Assembly (NCBI GenBank): GCA_028583605.1
Contig: CM053331.1
Location: 33,210,411 to 33,274,410 of the forward strand
Length of the DNA: 64,000 bases
Source of the DNA: Dastarcus helophoroides
Lineage: Eukaryota > Arthropoda > Insecta > Coleoptera > Bothrideridae
Reading direction: 5' to 3'
The position numbers and the translations under genes were made by a program. This document shows positions 23,248 to 35,400 of the stretch, in pieces (the first letter of the stretch is position 1; each line of letters begins with the position of its first letter). Under the pieces are notes generated by a model. The model saw only the letters and a list, made by a program, of their open reading frames with translations. It did no database searches and was not told the origin of the DNA.

Positions 23248-23398
23248 AAATCTAGTAGAATCTGGCAACACTGACTTTGAAAACTTCTATGCTAGAACTA
23301 GTCTTCTTGCCTCTATGGAATTACTTTGCCAATATTTGACACTTGACGTTTACTTTACACATATATGTATTACATATATGACTTTACATTACATTAGT
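23248..23398. repeat. Copy 2 of the ~145-bp duplication, next to the CCZ1 start
   Basis: Same words as 21746-21890 with a short ACATATATGTATTACATATATG insertion-like stretch near its end (split here only for description). It ends about 90 bp before the CCZ1 ATG, so it may include promoter sequence. Confidence 0.8.
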
Positions 23399-23485
23399 TG
23401 TCAAATTTGACACTTTTATAACCTCATTAACAAAATATCGAATTACTGTTGGGCATTATGTGAAATAAACAAAGTTACTTTAAAC

Positions 23486-26236
23486 ATGGGGGCGAAAACA
23501 GATATTAGCTTAAGAAACTTTTTTATTTTTAATCCCTTGTTTGGCCCTAAAGAAGAACAGGTAAAAAATTTAATCTTTTTACGCCCATCAATCATTTTAC
23601 TTCTTTAGGAGCTGATGAAAATTTTGTTCTATCATCCGATTACGGACACTGTGGATGTTCAGATAAAAGCAATGGGCTTAGTAGAGGGAATTTTACAGTT
23701 TAGTGGGTAAGAATCTGGTGTGTTGCCTAGCAAATGCTTTAACCTAGTATTTTAGAACATTTAAACCAAATGCTGAGGTTAGTAGTTTGTACACACAAAA
23801 AACAAGGCAGCTCTTCTATCAACCAGAGAAAAGTTTCTGGATGGTCATGGTAATAACAACGAAATATGCAAGCAGTATGTCCTCTATTGAAAGTTTTAGA
23901 CTTTGAATGTACCATTTTCAACTAATACAAAGGAAGGGGCGTCACAGAACGAGTATTACGAAGATGACATTCAAGATAACGTTTACGCAGCAATTCTAAA
24001 ACAATCATATCTGATGTATCGTTTATTTTGGAACACTTTCGAAACCACTGTTACTAACGAAAGCTTGGGATTACTGAAGACGAGACTGGAACATTTTTTT
24101 AATGCGGTACAATTACAATTTAGTTTTGTTACCAGTTTATGATTTTTATTATTTTAGTATATAAAAACTTTAAAATTAGCCCAAGCCGACATTTTAAACG
24201 TTTTTAATGGAATTCAGTATTTACCTTTGGATAAATTGACCTTTTTAAAGGTTCATAGCTTTGTCAATGTTGTAGAAAGTAATTACCCTTGTGTTAAGTA
24301 TACAGCGTTTTTGTATAACAATCATTTAATATGGTGAGCATCCAATTTAATTATGATTGTGAAATTTAATTGTGAAAGCTTCGTGTTCTTTCAGGAGTGG
24401 AGTAAATCCCAAAGATATGCAAATTATATATCAATATTTAGTTGGAACTTTGTTGCCAGCGAATATGGAGGCTGAATTGCAGGGTGGTTCTATGCCTAGG
24501 AATTCCCCATCACCGTTTGCTGCCCTACATCATGGGCGATTTATTACAGGTCCCAATAATTTAAAAAATGCCAAAACGATTGGGAAAGTTCCTAAAATTT
24601 ATATATTTCACGAAGCTGAGTTGTCTTCCTATCATTTTTTAGTTTATAGGGCACTGAGCGCCTCAGTCTGTTTATTAGTTTCTAGTACGTTCATATTTTC
24701 AATATTGAAGTATGGGGTATGCTGCCTTAAAAAAATTTGGTTGTCATTCAGACATTGTTTTTTTTTTTATTAACCCATTTGGTTGTGGTATCTTTATATA
24801 AGGATTTACCTTATTATAACATATGTAAAGTTCATATATCCAAATTTCGTCGATTACATTTTGGGACATATGGTAACCTACATGGGAGTCCCGTTGGGCC
24901 CCTTCTACCTTGCTGAAACATTATTTAATTTAAAAAACTGGTCAGTAGAGCCTACATTTTTTTAAAAAGTAAAGAAATTTGTGACCGAAAGGGTTAATAA
25001 TTATCCTGTGATTTTGCGTAGATTTTGAATATTGTAGTCTGTCTCATTTTCATTCTATTACACATTGCATGAAAAATATGTAAAACTTCTACTTCTTCCA
25101 AAGGTTTAGTGTTGGTTTAACAATATTTAACCTGTGACTTCAATCTCAACGAATTGAATTTTTCCTTCAAAATACTGATAAATATTTTGTCTTTCAGAAT
25201 ATTGATAAATATTTTGTCTTTTAAAATATTTTAAAACATTCTGTCTTTTAACATATTGATAAACATTTTATCTTTCAAAATATTGATAAATATTTTGTTT
25301 ATAAAATTGGAGTTTCCACTTTAATCTCAAAATTTCTACCAATTTCTTTTCATTTTGAGTCTTAACTCAAAGTTTTGTTTAAAAATTTTGAGTTTTTCTT
25401 GGATTTTTGACTGTTATCTATTTCAGAATCGAAATAGTGTTCTAAATTTTTAACTTTTTGTTGAATTTTCAGCTTTACGTTAAATTATTCGATTTGTTAG
25501 GAAATAACACAGCCTTTTTTTTCAAGATATTTTGATGTTGTGAGGTTTGGTTTTCAGTATTGAATAAAAAGACAAAAACCAAATCAGATCAATTTAAGGC
25601 AGAAGCATACCTCTGTGTGGTTTTTAGTTATTGCAATCTTACATTTTAATTGTTTGTAGGTGATTTTGATTTAACCTTGGACTTCTTTAAGGAACTTGAT
25701 AACTTTATAAGTCCGAAGTTAACGGCAGTTGTTCACACTATTGGTGATTATTGTTCCAAGCAAGCTTTAACCCCTTCCAACATTCCAGATGGTTCACCAA
25801 AATTTATTTACTTTAATAAACACAATTTAGCTTATAAAAGTACTGTGCATTTAGACAATCAATTAGGTAATGCTAACACGAGGAAAGAAGCATTGAAAGT
25901 TATGGCAGATTTGAATAAAATCAACGAGGAGATGGAAGATCCTGGAGAGATAACTGTGCGAATGGCAAATGATTATTGGATCGTCTCAAAAGTTTCAAAT
26001 GCTAGAGAGGTTTACATAGTAGAGCAGCAACAAAATTCTAGTCTAATTGAAATAAATAGTAAGTGTTTTGATCGAGTATCGTGCATGTAATTAGAAATTT
26101 GTTCTACGCTTTCAGTTTCTTTTTTTCAACAATTTATTTTTATTTGTAATATTTACCAAAATTTTATTTATTTTCAGAAGATGTAAATGCTTTATGTGAT
26201 GAAGAATTAAAAGGGATATTCTTTAACCCTCTATAA
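23486..26236 (+). CDS. Vacuolar fusion protein CCZ1 homologue, eight exons
   Basis: Exons: 23486-23560, 23609-23706, 23756-23849, 23900-24106, 24158-24333, 24395-24684, 25660-26058, 26178-26236. All introns are GT..AG, the phases agree, and the total is 1398 bp or 465 residues, close to the ~480 of animal CCZ1. Diagnostic stretches: FFIFNPLFGPKEEQ and ILFYHP at the N-terminus, SFWMVM, LPLDKLTFLKVHSF, VKYTAFLYNNHLIWSG, HGRFITGPNNL, YRALSASVCLL, KFIYFNKHNLAYKSTVH, and NDYWIVSK near the C-terminus. Known: CCZ1 pairs with MON1 as the guanine-nucleotide exchange factor for Rab7 and drives early-to-late endosome conversion, autophagosome fusion and lysosome delivery on endosomal membranes. The longin-like domains of the family account for the N-terminal half. 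Intron 6 (24685-25659) is the longest and holds short repeats. Nothing is broken. Confidence 0.94.
25165..25315. repeat. Short tandem repeat in CCZ1 intron 6
   Basis: About five diverged copies of a 25-30-bp unit like AATATTGATAAATATTTTGT-CTTTC. Confidence 0.7.
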
Positions 26237-26304
26237 CTTCAATAGCGACATCGTACATATTTTGTATATAATGTATTATATTGTACTATACAATTATATT
26301 TATA

Positions 26305-26310
26305 AATAAA
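26305..26310 (+). promoter_or_regulatory. Poly(A) signal AATAAA of CCZ1
   Basis: Lies about 70 bp after the stop codon at 26234-26236, within TATAAATAAAGCC. Confidence 0.75.
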
Positions 26311-26389
26311 GCCTTGTTTTTAATTAGAAATGGCTTTCTGCAGCATATTTACATTAAGATGTCTTTATTAAATTAGAGAAGACAAAACT

Positions 26390-29300
26390 TAAGTTATACG
26401 AAAAAAATCCCTAATTTTTCGGTAATTTTTAAAAGACTGTAACTTGGAGAAAAATCGTTGGAGAGAAAAATGAAAAAAGCAAAATCAAGCTATAAGTTTC
26501 AAATTTCCAGATTTAGAATTGAAATTTTTTATTATAGGCAATTTTTATGTAATCGTGTGAAAACCATCGCAATAATATTGTCAAAATTTTGCTTGTAAAT
26601 AAAATTGTATTTTAAAATAAAAATTCCAGTTTCAAAAGAAACCTGAAAGTTGTACAACGGAGGATATTGTTTTATTTTAAACTCGAAATTTTAAGAGAAG
26701 AAAAGAAATATTTAGAGTAATATCCAGATAAAAGTCGAAGTTTAAAGAAAATGTCGAAAAAATTAAAAAAAAGATTCAAGTTAAAACTTAAAATTTTAAT
26801 TTGGCTTAAAATTTTGTGAATAAAGTCAACACTTTTTAGAAACTATGGAAATTGTTGGTTTCTAATTTAATTTTTAAAGAATGATAAAGAAATGATAGAC
26901 TGAAAGTAAACTCTCAATTTTGAAACCAAAGCTGCACGGATTTGTGTAAAATTTTCAAAAGAAAGTGAAATTTCTAAGAAAAAATTCCTCATTTAAGGGT
27001 AAAATAAAAACAGTTTTAAGTACACAAATTCAACGAACCGAAAAATCAAAATCTTGAAAAAAGTCAAATTTTTAAAAAAGGTGAAATTTTGAAAGTTGAA
27101 ATTTTCAAAAGTCGAAAGTTAAAAAACCAAATTTTCACAGAAGCTCCCAAATTTTTAATTTCTAAAATAGGTTCAGATTTACAAAAAAAAATCAAAAATA
27201 TCAAAAAAAATTCCAAATTTAAAAGTCAAAGCTAGACATTTTTAAAAAGAGTCGAAATTTTTAAAAAGTTTTCAATTTTTAGATTTTAAAAAGGTCAGAG
27301 CCAACATTTCGAAATTTAAAACTTAAACGATTAAAATTGTTAATGAAAGTCGAAATTATGAAAAGGTCGTTATTTTTAGAAAATGTAGAAATTTTGAAAA
27401 AAGTCGGGGGATTTTAAAAAATATTAAGATTTTAAATAAAGGTCCAAATTTTTATATAAAGAATTTTTTAAAGCTACATTTTCAAAAAACTAAACGTTCT
27501 GAAGTTCAAAATATCAAAAAAGAGTCAAATTTCCAAAAAATTTATAGATATTCAACATTTCTAAAGTCGCCGTTTTGAAAAAAAAAACAATATTTTCAAA
27601 AAAATCGAAATTTTGAAGAAGTCTTAAATTTTTAAAATAAATTCATAATTTTTCAACGAAGTCGAGATTTTTAACGAATGTCGAAATTTTCAAAAAAAAA
27701 ACAAAACTTCAAGAAAATCGAAATTTTAAATAGATGGAAATTTCAAAATAGCCGAAATTTTGAAGGAAGCTAAAACTGTCATGGAAAACGAAATTTTCAA
27801 AAAAATCGGCAATGTTTCAAAAAAGACAAAATTTTCGAAGAAAAGCTGAATTTTTTACAAAAGTGCGAAATTTTCTAAAAAAAAATCCAAATTTTCAAAA
27901 ATTGAAAGTTTTTAAAAAAATCGAAATTAAGAAAAAATCAAATTTTGAAATTAGGTAGTTTGAAAGAGTCGAATTCTTCAAAAAAAGAAATCTTTAAAAA
28001 AAGCTAAAATCTTGAAAAAAGGTCAAATTTTAAAAGAGGAGAATTTTCAGGACTCGAAATTTTGGGATTAATTTTTGAAAAATTGTTTGTCAAAAATTAA
28101 GTTTCTTTTTCCTCAAAATTTAGACTTTTTCAAAAATATTGTCTTTTTTCTTGAAATTTGAATACTCTTTCGAGATTCTGAATATAAATATTTAAAATAA
28201 AAATTAACATAAAATTTTTAAATTCAAGTTAGCACTTTTACGTTTGAAATCTATCTTCTGCTAGCATTTGGAGCAAAAATTTGATATTATTAATAGAAAT
28301 GTAAATTTTACGAATAAAAGCAAAAAATTTCACAAAAAAGTGTAATTTGAATTATTTATAAAGTTCAATTTTCTATGAAAAAATTAAAATTTTAAGATCA
28401 ACGACAAATATTCAATTTTAAAGACGAAATTTTTGTAAAATTTGTGAAAAAATTTAACATTTTTAGAATAGATTTTTGGCACAAAAGTTCAAGTAGCAAA
28501 GGGTCGAACTTGCATAGGACCAAATTTTCGAATTTATACCAAAGGTTTAGCGAAAGCAATTACATAATATTTAAGAGAACCCACAATTTTGACTTCTAAA
28601 TTCTAAACAAATCACAGTTTTGAGGCTTGAGGAAAAAATCAAGGCTTTCAGAATAAAAAGTACTATTTTAACGTAAGCAAAATTGTAGCAACTTTAAGTT
28701 ATACATTTTCTAACATGTCACCGTTTCAAATTTACTTTAAAAATGTCGATCCCAATGCCAAAATTTCGGCTTTAAATTGAAATATCATGTTGGATTTTTT
28801 GCTGAAATGTTGACATTAAATTTAAAAATTTCCAGGTTAAATTTGAAACTGCGAGATTTTAGCGAAAAATTTAGAGAAAAAATCGTATCCTGAAATTTTT
28901 GGAAGATTTAGAAATTCGTCAGCAGGAATTTAAATTTGGGATTTCGAAAAAAATTGAAATACTAAAAGCAAAGTAAAATTTGAGGGAAAAAAATTTACAA
29001 AAAATTGAAAATGTGATTAATAGCTTCAAAAAATAAAGGTATCAAATCAAGAAAATTGAAAGTCAAAGAAAGAATTTCTTGAAAAAAGATTCCAGAAAAA
29101 TTTCTAGAAAAACTGGAATTTGCAAAAAAATTTTAAGGAGAACCGAGTTCCTCTAGCTTCAATGAAAAACATGCTACTACTTTATTTCAAAGATACAACA
29201 GAGGAAATTTTTTTCATTTTAAACTCGAAATTTTAGGAGAAGAAAAGAAATATTTCGAGTAATTTCCAGATAATAGTCCAAATTTCAAGAAAAAGTTGAA

Positions 29301-29515
29301 AATCTTGATAAAAGATTCAAGTTAAAACTTAAAATTTTTATTTGGGTTGAAAATGTGAAAATTGTGTGTTTCTAATCTAATCTAATCAGAAATGAGAGAT
29401 GAAGATGAGATGAAAGTTGCATGGAATTGTGTACAATTTTGAAATAAAAATTGAAATTTCAAAAAAAATTCCAATTTTAAGTATAAAATAAACAATATTT
29501 TAAGTATATAAATTC
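26390..29515. repeat. A-rich low-complexity repeat block with a ~360-bp direct repeat at both ends
   Basis: The interior is chains of words like AAAAGTCGAAATTTTCAAAAA. About 26640-27050 and 29180-29530 share the same order of distinctive words: TTTTAAACTCGAAATTTTA, GAGAAGAAAAGAAATATTT, GATTCAAGTTAAAACTTAAA, TTTCTAAT and TCAACGAACCGAA or TCGACGAACCGAA. The spacing is about 2.5 kb. No coding capacity is seen. Confidence 0.75.
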
Positions 29516-29850
29516 GACGAACCGAAATAAACCGATATTTTTTTTCGGTTTCGTTCCGGTTTTCATTCCGGCGAAAATAACGGGTTTTTTTCGGTTTCGG
29601 TTCAGTTCCGGTTCGAAGCCCTGTTTTAGACAAAGTCAGAGTTATATTAAAGAAAAAGAAGATAGAGCATTTTCTAAATTATGTTCGAATATCAATTTTT
29701 AATTCGAAAAACTTTTGAAAGATCAAAAAAATAAGTCACCGAAACCGAAAACAGGAAAAAACCGTTATTTTTGTCGGAACAAAAACCGATATAAATTTTT
29801 TGCTGGAACGAAAACCGGAACGAAAAAATAACTGTTCGAAACCCTGGTAT
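29515..29850. mobile_element. Two hAT-like right ends in CCGGTTTCGG-rich sequence
   Basis: Dense CGGTTTCGG / CCGAAACCG words are followed twice by a CCCTG end in the same orientation: GGTTCGAAGCCCTG near 29610-29623 and GTTCGAAACCCTG near 29833-29845. Read backward these are CAGGGCTTCGAACC and CAGGGTTTCGAAC, CAGGG-type ends seen in DNA transposons of the hAT kind. No left end or 8-bp duplication found. Confidence 0.5.
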
Positions 29851-31379
29851 TTAGTATCAGAGATTTCAAGGTTTTCCACATAATTTGGTGTTTGGAAAAA
29901 TGGAGAGAAAAATTTTTAACTATTTTAGGTTTGGGAAATTCAATATACAGGATTCTCGTGTCATTTATTAGATTATAAGTAATAGAATAAAATAGAATAC
30001 ATTTTACTTTTGTATCACATTCAAAAATACTATCAATACGTTTTGTCTATAAAATATATTTATAAGTACTTAAATTGCTTATGGTCCTGGCACAAAAACA
30101 TTAGTTAAAAGCAAGCTTCTAAAACAAAAGTTACTGGAAAAAGACCAAACGTTTCCCGAAATTTAATCCTTGGAATATATTTGTGGCTTTTTCCAGTTTA
30201 CTTTTACAATTTAATAAAGAATTTGTTCTCAAATTACAAATACATTTTTTAAATGATTTGCACATATATTAAATTAAAAAATAATAAAATTATATTTAAC
30301 ATTTTCTACTGAACTAAGAGGCAACTAAATGTATAATGCGAAAGTGACAAAGCTAAATATTAATTACCAACATCAAACTGATTAGTTTTGAAATAAATCA
30401 TAATTAACAAATTAGAAAATGCAAAGATTAATAGAAAATAAAATAACGATATTAGTAGAAAATACTCAACTATGCCATCAGCTTCACCTATCAGGTAAAG
30501 TTGTAAAATCACAGATTTCTAACTTAGAACTACTTTTTGATATAACTCTAGAAAAATCGTTGATAATCTTCTATTTATCAGCGTTTAAGATCGATGAAGG
30601 ATCAAATACTGTCTGGTCTACTTTTTAACAATAAGTTGTTACTTGAGTTAAGTTTTTACCACATAAGTGTCTGAAGAGATTCATTCAGAAACGAGCCTTT
30701 GAAAAACCTAAATTTTACGTACGTTAATAAAGTACGAAATGCCTGTGGATTAATACCCATTTGTACGTACCTTAATAAAATACGAAATGCCTGTGGATTA
30801 ATACCCATTTGTAAGTTTAATACCCCTTAATATAAATACTGTTGAGATTTTTCAATACTGTTTCGTTTACACATTAATAGGAAGTTTTAAACGTTATTCT
30901 TTAAAATATCACGTTGGATATTCAACGAGACCACAAATATTTTCGTCTAATAGTTCCAATTCATGAACCATAGCCATTCTGTAGAAATAGTATTTTAAGC
31001 TCGTAGTCCCGATACTTAAAATCGTTGACTGGATAGGTAGAATCGTAACTCTTAGATGGAATCAATTGTTAAAATCGTAGCCTCGCAGGGACGAACTCGC
31101 TCCAAATGCTTATCGCGAGCTACTTAAATTAGCGACCCCTTAATGCGGGGGTTGTTATCCCGTTATAATACTGTAAAATTCAACCGTAAACCCGGCTCAC
31201 GAATCGACCGAATATTGCAAGATTAGGTTCGAATATTAAAAAAAAGGCGAAATCGTTAAATAATTCCAAAATTCCGAATTAACAGTAAAAATTTCGGGAA
31301 CAGAGAAAAAATGAAAGGAACGAATTTTGTGAAAATATTTTAAGCTTTCACAGAATTGAAAATGTTCTAGAAATTTCGA
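29851..31379. other. Unassigned AT-rich sequence
   Basis: No gene recognised. Contains the 48-bp duplication at 30716-30811 and, from about 31000, isolated words (AATCGTAG) of the repeat that becomes dense after 31680. Confidence 0.5.
30716..30811. repeat. 48-bp tandem duplication
   Basis: Two adjacent copies, 30716-30763 and 30764-30811, of a unit starting TACGTACGTTAATAAAGTAC and ending TTAATACCCATTTG, with only about two differences. Confidence 0.9.
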
Positions 31380-31661
31380 AAAACTAGTCTGTATGAAGAC
31401 AAAATTATGCAACTGAAAGTGGAAATCATTAAAAAAGTTATAATCCTGCTTTTAATAGTCAAAATCTTGAATAAATAGCTCAAGTTTTTGAGAAAAAAGT
31501 CGAGATTAAATCGAAGAACAAGTTTGTATGAAGACAAAATTATGCAACTAAAAGTGGAAATCATTAAAAAAATTATAATCCCGTTTTTAATAAAAAATAG
31601 CAGGATAAATCTTGAATAAATAGCTCAAGTTTTTGAGAAAAAAGTCGCGATTAAATCGAAA
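31380..31661. repeat. ~140-bp tandem duplication
   Basis: Both copies contain TGTATGAAGACAAAATTATG, AGTGGAAATCATTAAAAAA, AATCTTGAATAAATAGCTCA and GTTTTTGAGAAAAAAGTCG. The words GAAGACAAAATTAT and AGTGGAAA are also found in the 125-bp satellite further right. Confidence 0.85.
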
Positions 31662-31679
31662 TTTTAAAGATAAAAAGCC

Positions 31680-32290
31680 ACAGTTGCCACAGTTCCGATT
31701 CCTAGAATCGTAGTTCCGATTCCTAGAATCGTAGTTCCGATTCCTAAAATCGTAGTTCCGATTCCTAGAATCGTAGTTCAGATTCCTAGAATCGTAGTTT
31801 CGATTCCTAGAATAGTAGTTACGATTCCTAGAATCACAGTTATTATTCCTAAAATGGTAGTCCCTTTCCAAGATCGGAACCTGGATTCGAACCTGGATTG
31901 GAACCTGGAATCGTACTTCCGATTGCTAGATCCAGATTACAATTTTTATAATTCTAGTCCCGATTCGTACGATCGCAGTCTGTAGATTTGTAGCATGGTA
32001 ATTTCGGTTACTGCAGTCGTAGTTTCGACTGTTACAATTGTAGCTTCGATTCCTTGATCCTTGATTAGATTCCTAGAAACGTGGGTCCGCTTCCTAGAAT
32101 CGTAGGGCCGCTTCCTAAATCGTAGGTCCGCTTCCTAGAATCGTAGGTCCGCTTCCTAGACTCGCACGACTCGCACTTTCGATTCTTAAAATCGCAGTTT
32201 CGATTCCTAGAATCCCAGTTCTAATTTTAAGAATCGCACTTCAGATTCTGTTAGTCGTAGTTTCGGTCCCTAGATTCGTAGGTTGCGACT
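31680..32290. repeat. ~21-bp minisatellite of near-palindromic GATTCCTAGAATC
   Basis: Unit about GTTCCGATTCCTAGAATCGTA. It is densest and most regular at 31690-31860, then diverged to 32290 (for example GGTCCGCTTCCTAGAATCGTA at 32080-32160). Because the core GATTCCTAGAATC is nearly self-complementary, each unit can form a small stem. The minus-strand frame reading NRNYDSR repeats is a by-product. Confidence 0.9.
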
Positions 32291-32633
32291 TGTATGGGAC
32301 CCAAATAATTGTAATTTGACTTGACTATGCTTTTAAATGTTAGATATTAGAGTTAACAATGCACTATTTTTGTATACTATTTCATGGTCGGAATGTTTAT
32401 ACTCGCTAATAAATACTTTTAGAAGATACCATAATAAAAACAATATAACAAAAACAAACTATCAACAAACTATCATATCAAATGCATTCCGTGTTTTATC
32501 TGAAAAACACCACTTGATACGCTAAGTATCTAAGAATTTCCGCAATTTTATCGGAATATTTCGATAACAGCTCCAGATATATCGGCGGGGTTTTCCACCG
32601 GTTGAGTTTAAAAGGAAGTATTTGGAGATGCAG

Positions 32634-32705
32634 CTAACCAGGTAATGGGGCTTCTGCGTAGAAATCTGGTTCGTCGTCATCCACATCCGACTGGTCTCCA
32701 TCAAG
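32634..32705 (-). CDS. SLC4 anion exchanger, last coding exon (C-terminus)
   Basis: On the minus strand a T-rich acceptor ending TTTGTTATAG precedes CTTGATGGAG. The 24 codons read LDGDQSDVDDDEPDFYAEAP then LPG and a TAG stop (32634-32636). The frame joins in phase 0 to the exon at 47782-47952 to give ...TRELRA-LDGDQ.... Known: the short acidic C-terminus starting with an L-D-x motif after the ELxxLD junction is typical of AE-type SLC4 proteins, where the acidic cluster has been implicated in binding carbonic anhydrase. The distance to the previous exon is 15 kb. I could not identify a poly(A) signal with certainty. Confidence 0.85.
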   Translation of the reverse strand, partial: LDGDQSDVDDDEPDFYAEAPLPG

Positions 32706-33499
32706 CTATAACAAATTATTTCATCAATTACCTTGCAATCAATCTAATATACGTAATTTACAGACATAAAATTAACATAACATTATCATGAATCAACTGC
32801 GATATTAAATTGCAAGAAAAAGTTGTTTTCCTAAATTAAAAATAGTCAACTACGACTGTTACGTCTTGAATTAACATTCAAAACAATCTAGTCTTTTCAA
32901 CATACCCTACACCTAAACCACCTAAAGTCAAAAGTCCTTTTTTAATTAAATTTGGCGAGCATTTTTCGAAGGTGACAACATTTTTTCGTCTCCACCATAT
33001 AATATGTCACATGTTCCTTAAATCTAGTTTTAATGTTTTTCTAGTGTAACCTAAATACAAAGGCGTTTCTAAATGTTTAGTGGCTTGTTTGTCTATTAGA
33101 ATTTGGTCGCTCTAAATTATTTTTTCTAATAAAGTATGGTGGCGGGACCAGTGAAGTTTCAAATTTATAACAAAAACCACAAAATTTTGGGGAACAAAGC
33201 GACATTACGAGGCGGAAGTTAAAATTTTGAATACAACCAAAATGTCTAGAAAATTTCGAAATTTTGATCTTAAAGTCGACCTTAAGTAAAAGAAATTTGA
33301 AATATCTGAGATTAAGTTTCAAATTTTGTGCAAAATATCGAAACTTTTGAAATTTTTCTAATAAATACTGTAATACTTTTTTCAGATTTTGATTTCTCAT
33401 TTTCAAAATTTTTGAATCAGATATTAATTTCGTTAGAGTATCCAACCAATATGGTAAAACTTCCACTTTATAAAGATAAAATTATAGTGGAAGGATTTT
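32706..33499 (-). other. 3' part of the anion-exchanger intron
   Basis: AT-rich unique sequence. Open frames here have no recognisable product. Confidence 0.5.
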
Positions 33500-33630
33500 G
33501 GTGGAACGGAGTGGACTTTGGTTATCTTCAAAAATTTAAAGACAAATCTTGTCCCCTGAAACCAAGAAAAGTTATAAAACACAGCAACTTGGTTTCACGG
33601 AACAAGATTTGTATATCAATAGTGAAAAAA
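33500..33630. mobile_element. Degenerate foldback fragment related to 7320-7873
   Basis: GGTGGAACGGAGTGGACTTT then GGTTATCTTCAAAAATTT matches the arm of the 7.3-7.9-kb element. Inside, 33542-33566 (ACAAATCTTGTCCCCTGAAA then CCAAG) is nearly complementary to 33588-33612. It abuts the first diverged unit of the 125-bp satellite. Confidence 0.7.
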
Positions 33631-35400
33631 GAAAATATTACTAATGAACTTTGGCTTACTATCAAAATGTTGCTTCAAACGAAGGTTCTGTTCAACTCTT
33701 CGGTTCTGTGTCATTCAAGTGAGGATGTCCAACTTGGAAAATTGTGTTTAATACGAAGATAAAATTTTAAGGGAAAAAGAAAATATGACTGATGAACTTT
33801 CGTTTTTCATTGGAATTTTGACCACCAAATGACCATTAAGATCAACCACAGCTTAGAAAAATGTACCACATGAAGATAAAATTATAGTGGAAAAAGAAAA
33901 TATTACTGATGAACTTTCATTTTTCGTTCAAATTTTGACCACCAAATGATCATTAATATCAACCACAGCTTAGAAAAATGTACTACATGAAGACAAAATT
34001 ATAGTGGAAAAATAAAATATTACTGATGAACTTTCATTTTTCGTTCAAATTTTGACCACCAAATGATCTTTAAAATAAAGATAAGCATTGGATAAGATAT
34101 AGATTAGAAAAATGTACCACATGAAGACAAAATTATAATGGAAAAAGAAACTATTACGGATGAACTTTCGATTTTCATTGAAATTTTGACCACCAAATGA
34201 TTATTAAGATGGATAGATAAGATACCAGTTAAAAAAACGTACCTCATGAAGACAAAATTATAGTGCAAAAAGTAAAAAATACTGATGAACTTTCGTTTTT
34301 TATTGAAATTTTAACCACCAAATGGTGATTAAGATGGAACCACAAGGTACCAGTTAAAAAAACCTTCAATATGATGACAAAATTAAAGTGGAAAAACAAA
34401 ATATTACTGATGAACTTTTGTTTTGCATTAAAATTTTGACCACCAAATCATTATTAAGATGGATCGATAAGGTAAGACTTGAAAACGTACCAGATGAATA
34501 TTCTACTAGAAAAAGAAAATATCACTGATGAACTTTCCTTTTTCATTGAAACTCTCACCACCAAATGACCATTAAGATTAACCACAGCTTAGAAAAATGT
34601 ACCACATGAAGACAAAATTATAGTGGAAAAAGAAACTATTACTGATGAACTTTCGTTTTTCATTGAAATTTTGACCACCAAATGATTATTAAGATGGATA
34701 GATAAAATACCAGTTAAAAAAACGTACCTCATGAAGACAAAATTATAGTGGAAAAACAAAGAAATACTGATGAACTTTCGTTTTTCATTAAAATTTTGAC
34801 CACCAAATGATTATTAAGATGGAACCATAAGGTACAAGTTACAAATACATACAAGATGAAGACAAAATTATGGTGGAAAAAGAAAATATTACTGATAAAC
34901 TTTTGTTTTGCATTAAAATTTTGACCACCAAATCATTATTAAGATGGATCGATAAGGTAAGACTTGAAAACGTACCAGATGAATATTCTACTAGAAAAAG
35001 AAAATATCACTGATGAACTTTCCTTTTTCATTGAAACTCTCACCACCAAATGACCATTAAGATTAACCACAGTTTTAGGGTGGAAAAATAAAATATTACT
35101 AATAAACTTTTATTTTGCATTAAAATTTTGACCACCAAATCATTATTAAGATGGATCGATAAGGTAAGACTTGAAAACGTACCAGATGAATATTCTACTG
35201 GAAAAAGAAAATATTACTGATGAACTTTCGTTTTTCATTAAAATTTTGACCACCAAATGACCATTAAGATCAACCCCAGCTTAGAAAAATGTACCACATG
35301 AAGACAAAATTATAGTGGAAAAAGAAAATATTACTGATGAACTTTCGTTTTTTATTGAAATTTTGACCACCAAATGACCATTAAGATCAACCACAAAGGT
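33600..35400. repeat. ~125-bp satellite, array 1 (about 13-14 units)
   Basis: Unit words in order: AAGACAAAATTATAGTGGAA, AAAGAAAATATTACTGATGA, ACTTTCGTTTTTCATTGAAA, TTTTGACCACCAAATG, then ATTAAGATGGATCGATAAGG and an AACGTACCACATG-type join. The leftmost unit (about 33600-33760) is the most diverged; a block of about 600 bp is repeated within the array (compare 34430-34580 with 34910-35070). Confidence 0.9.

Noticed and set aside
30419..30628. 69-codon plus-strand frame
   Set aside because: No similarity recognised and no expression signals; length is within chance for AT-rich DNA.
33328..33762. 144-codon plus-strand frame
   Set aside because: It reads through the foldback fragment and the first diverged satellite units.
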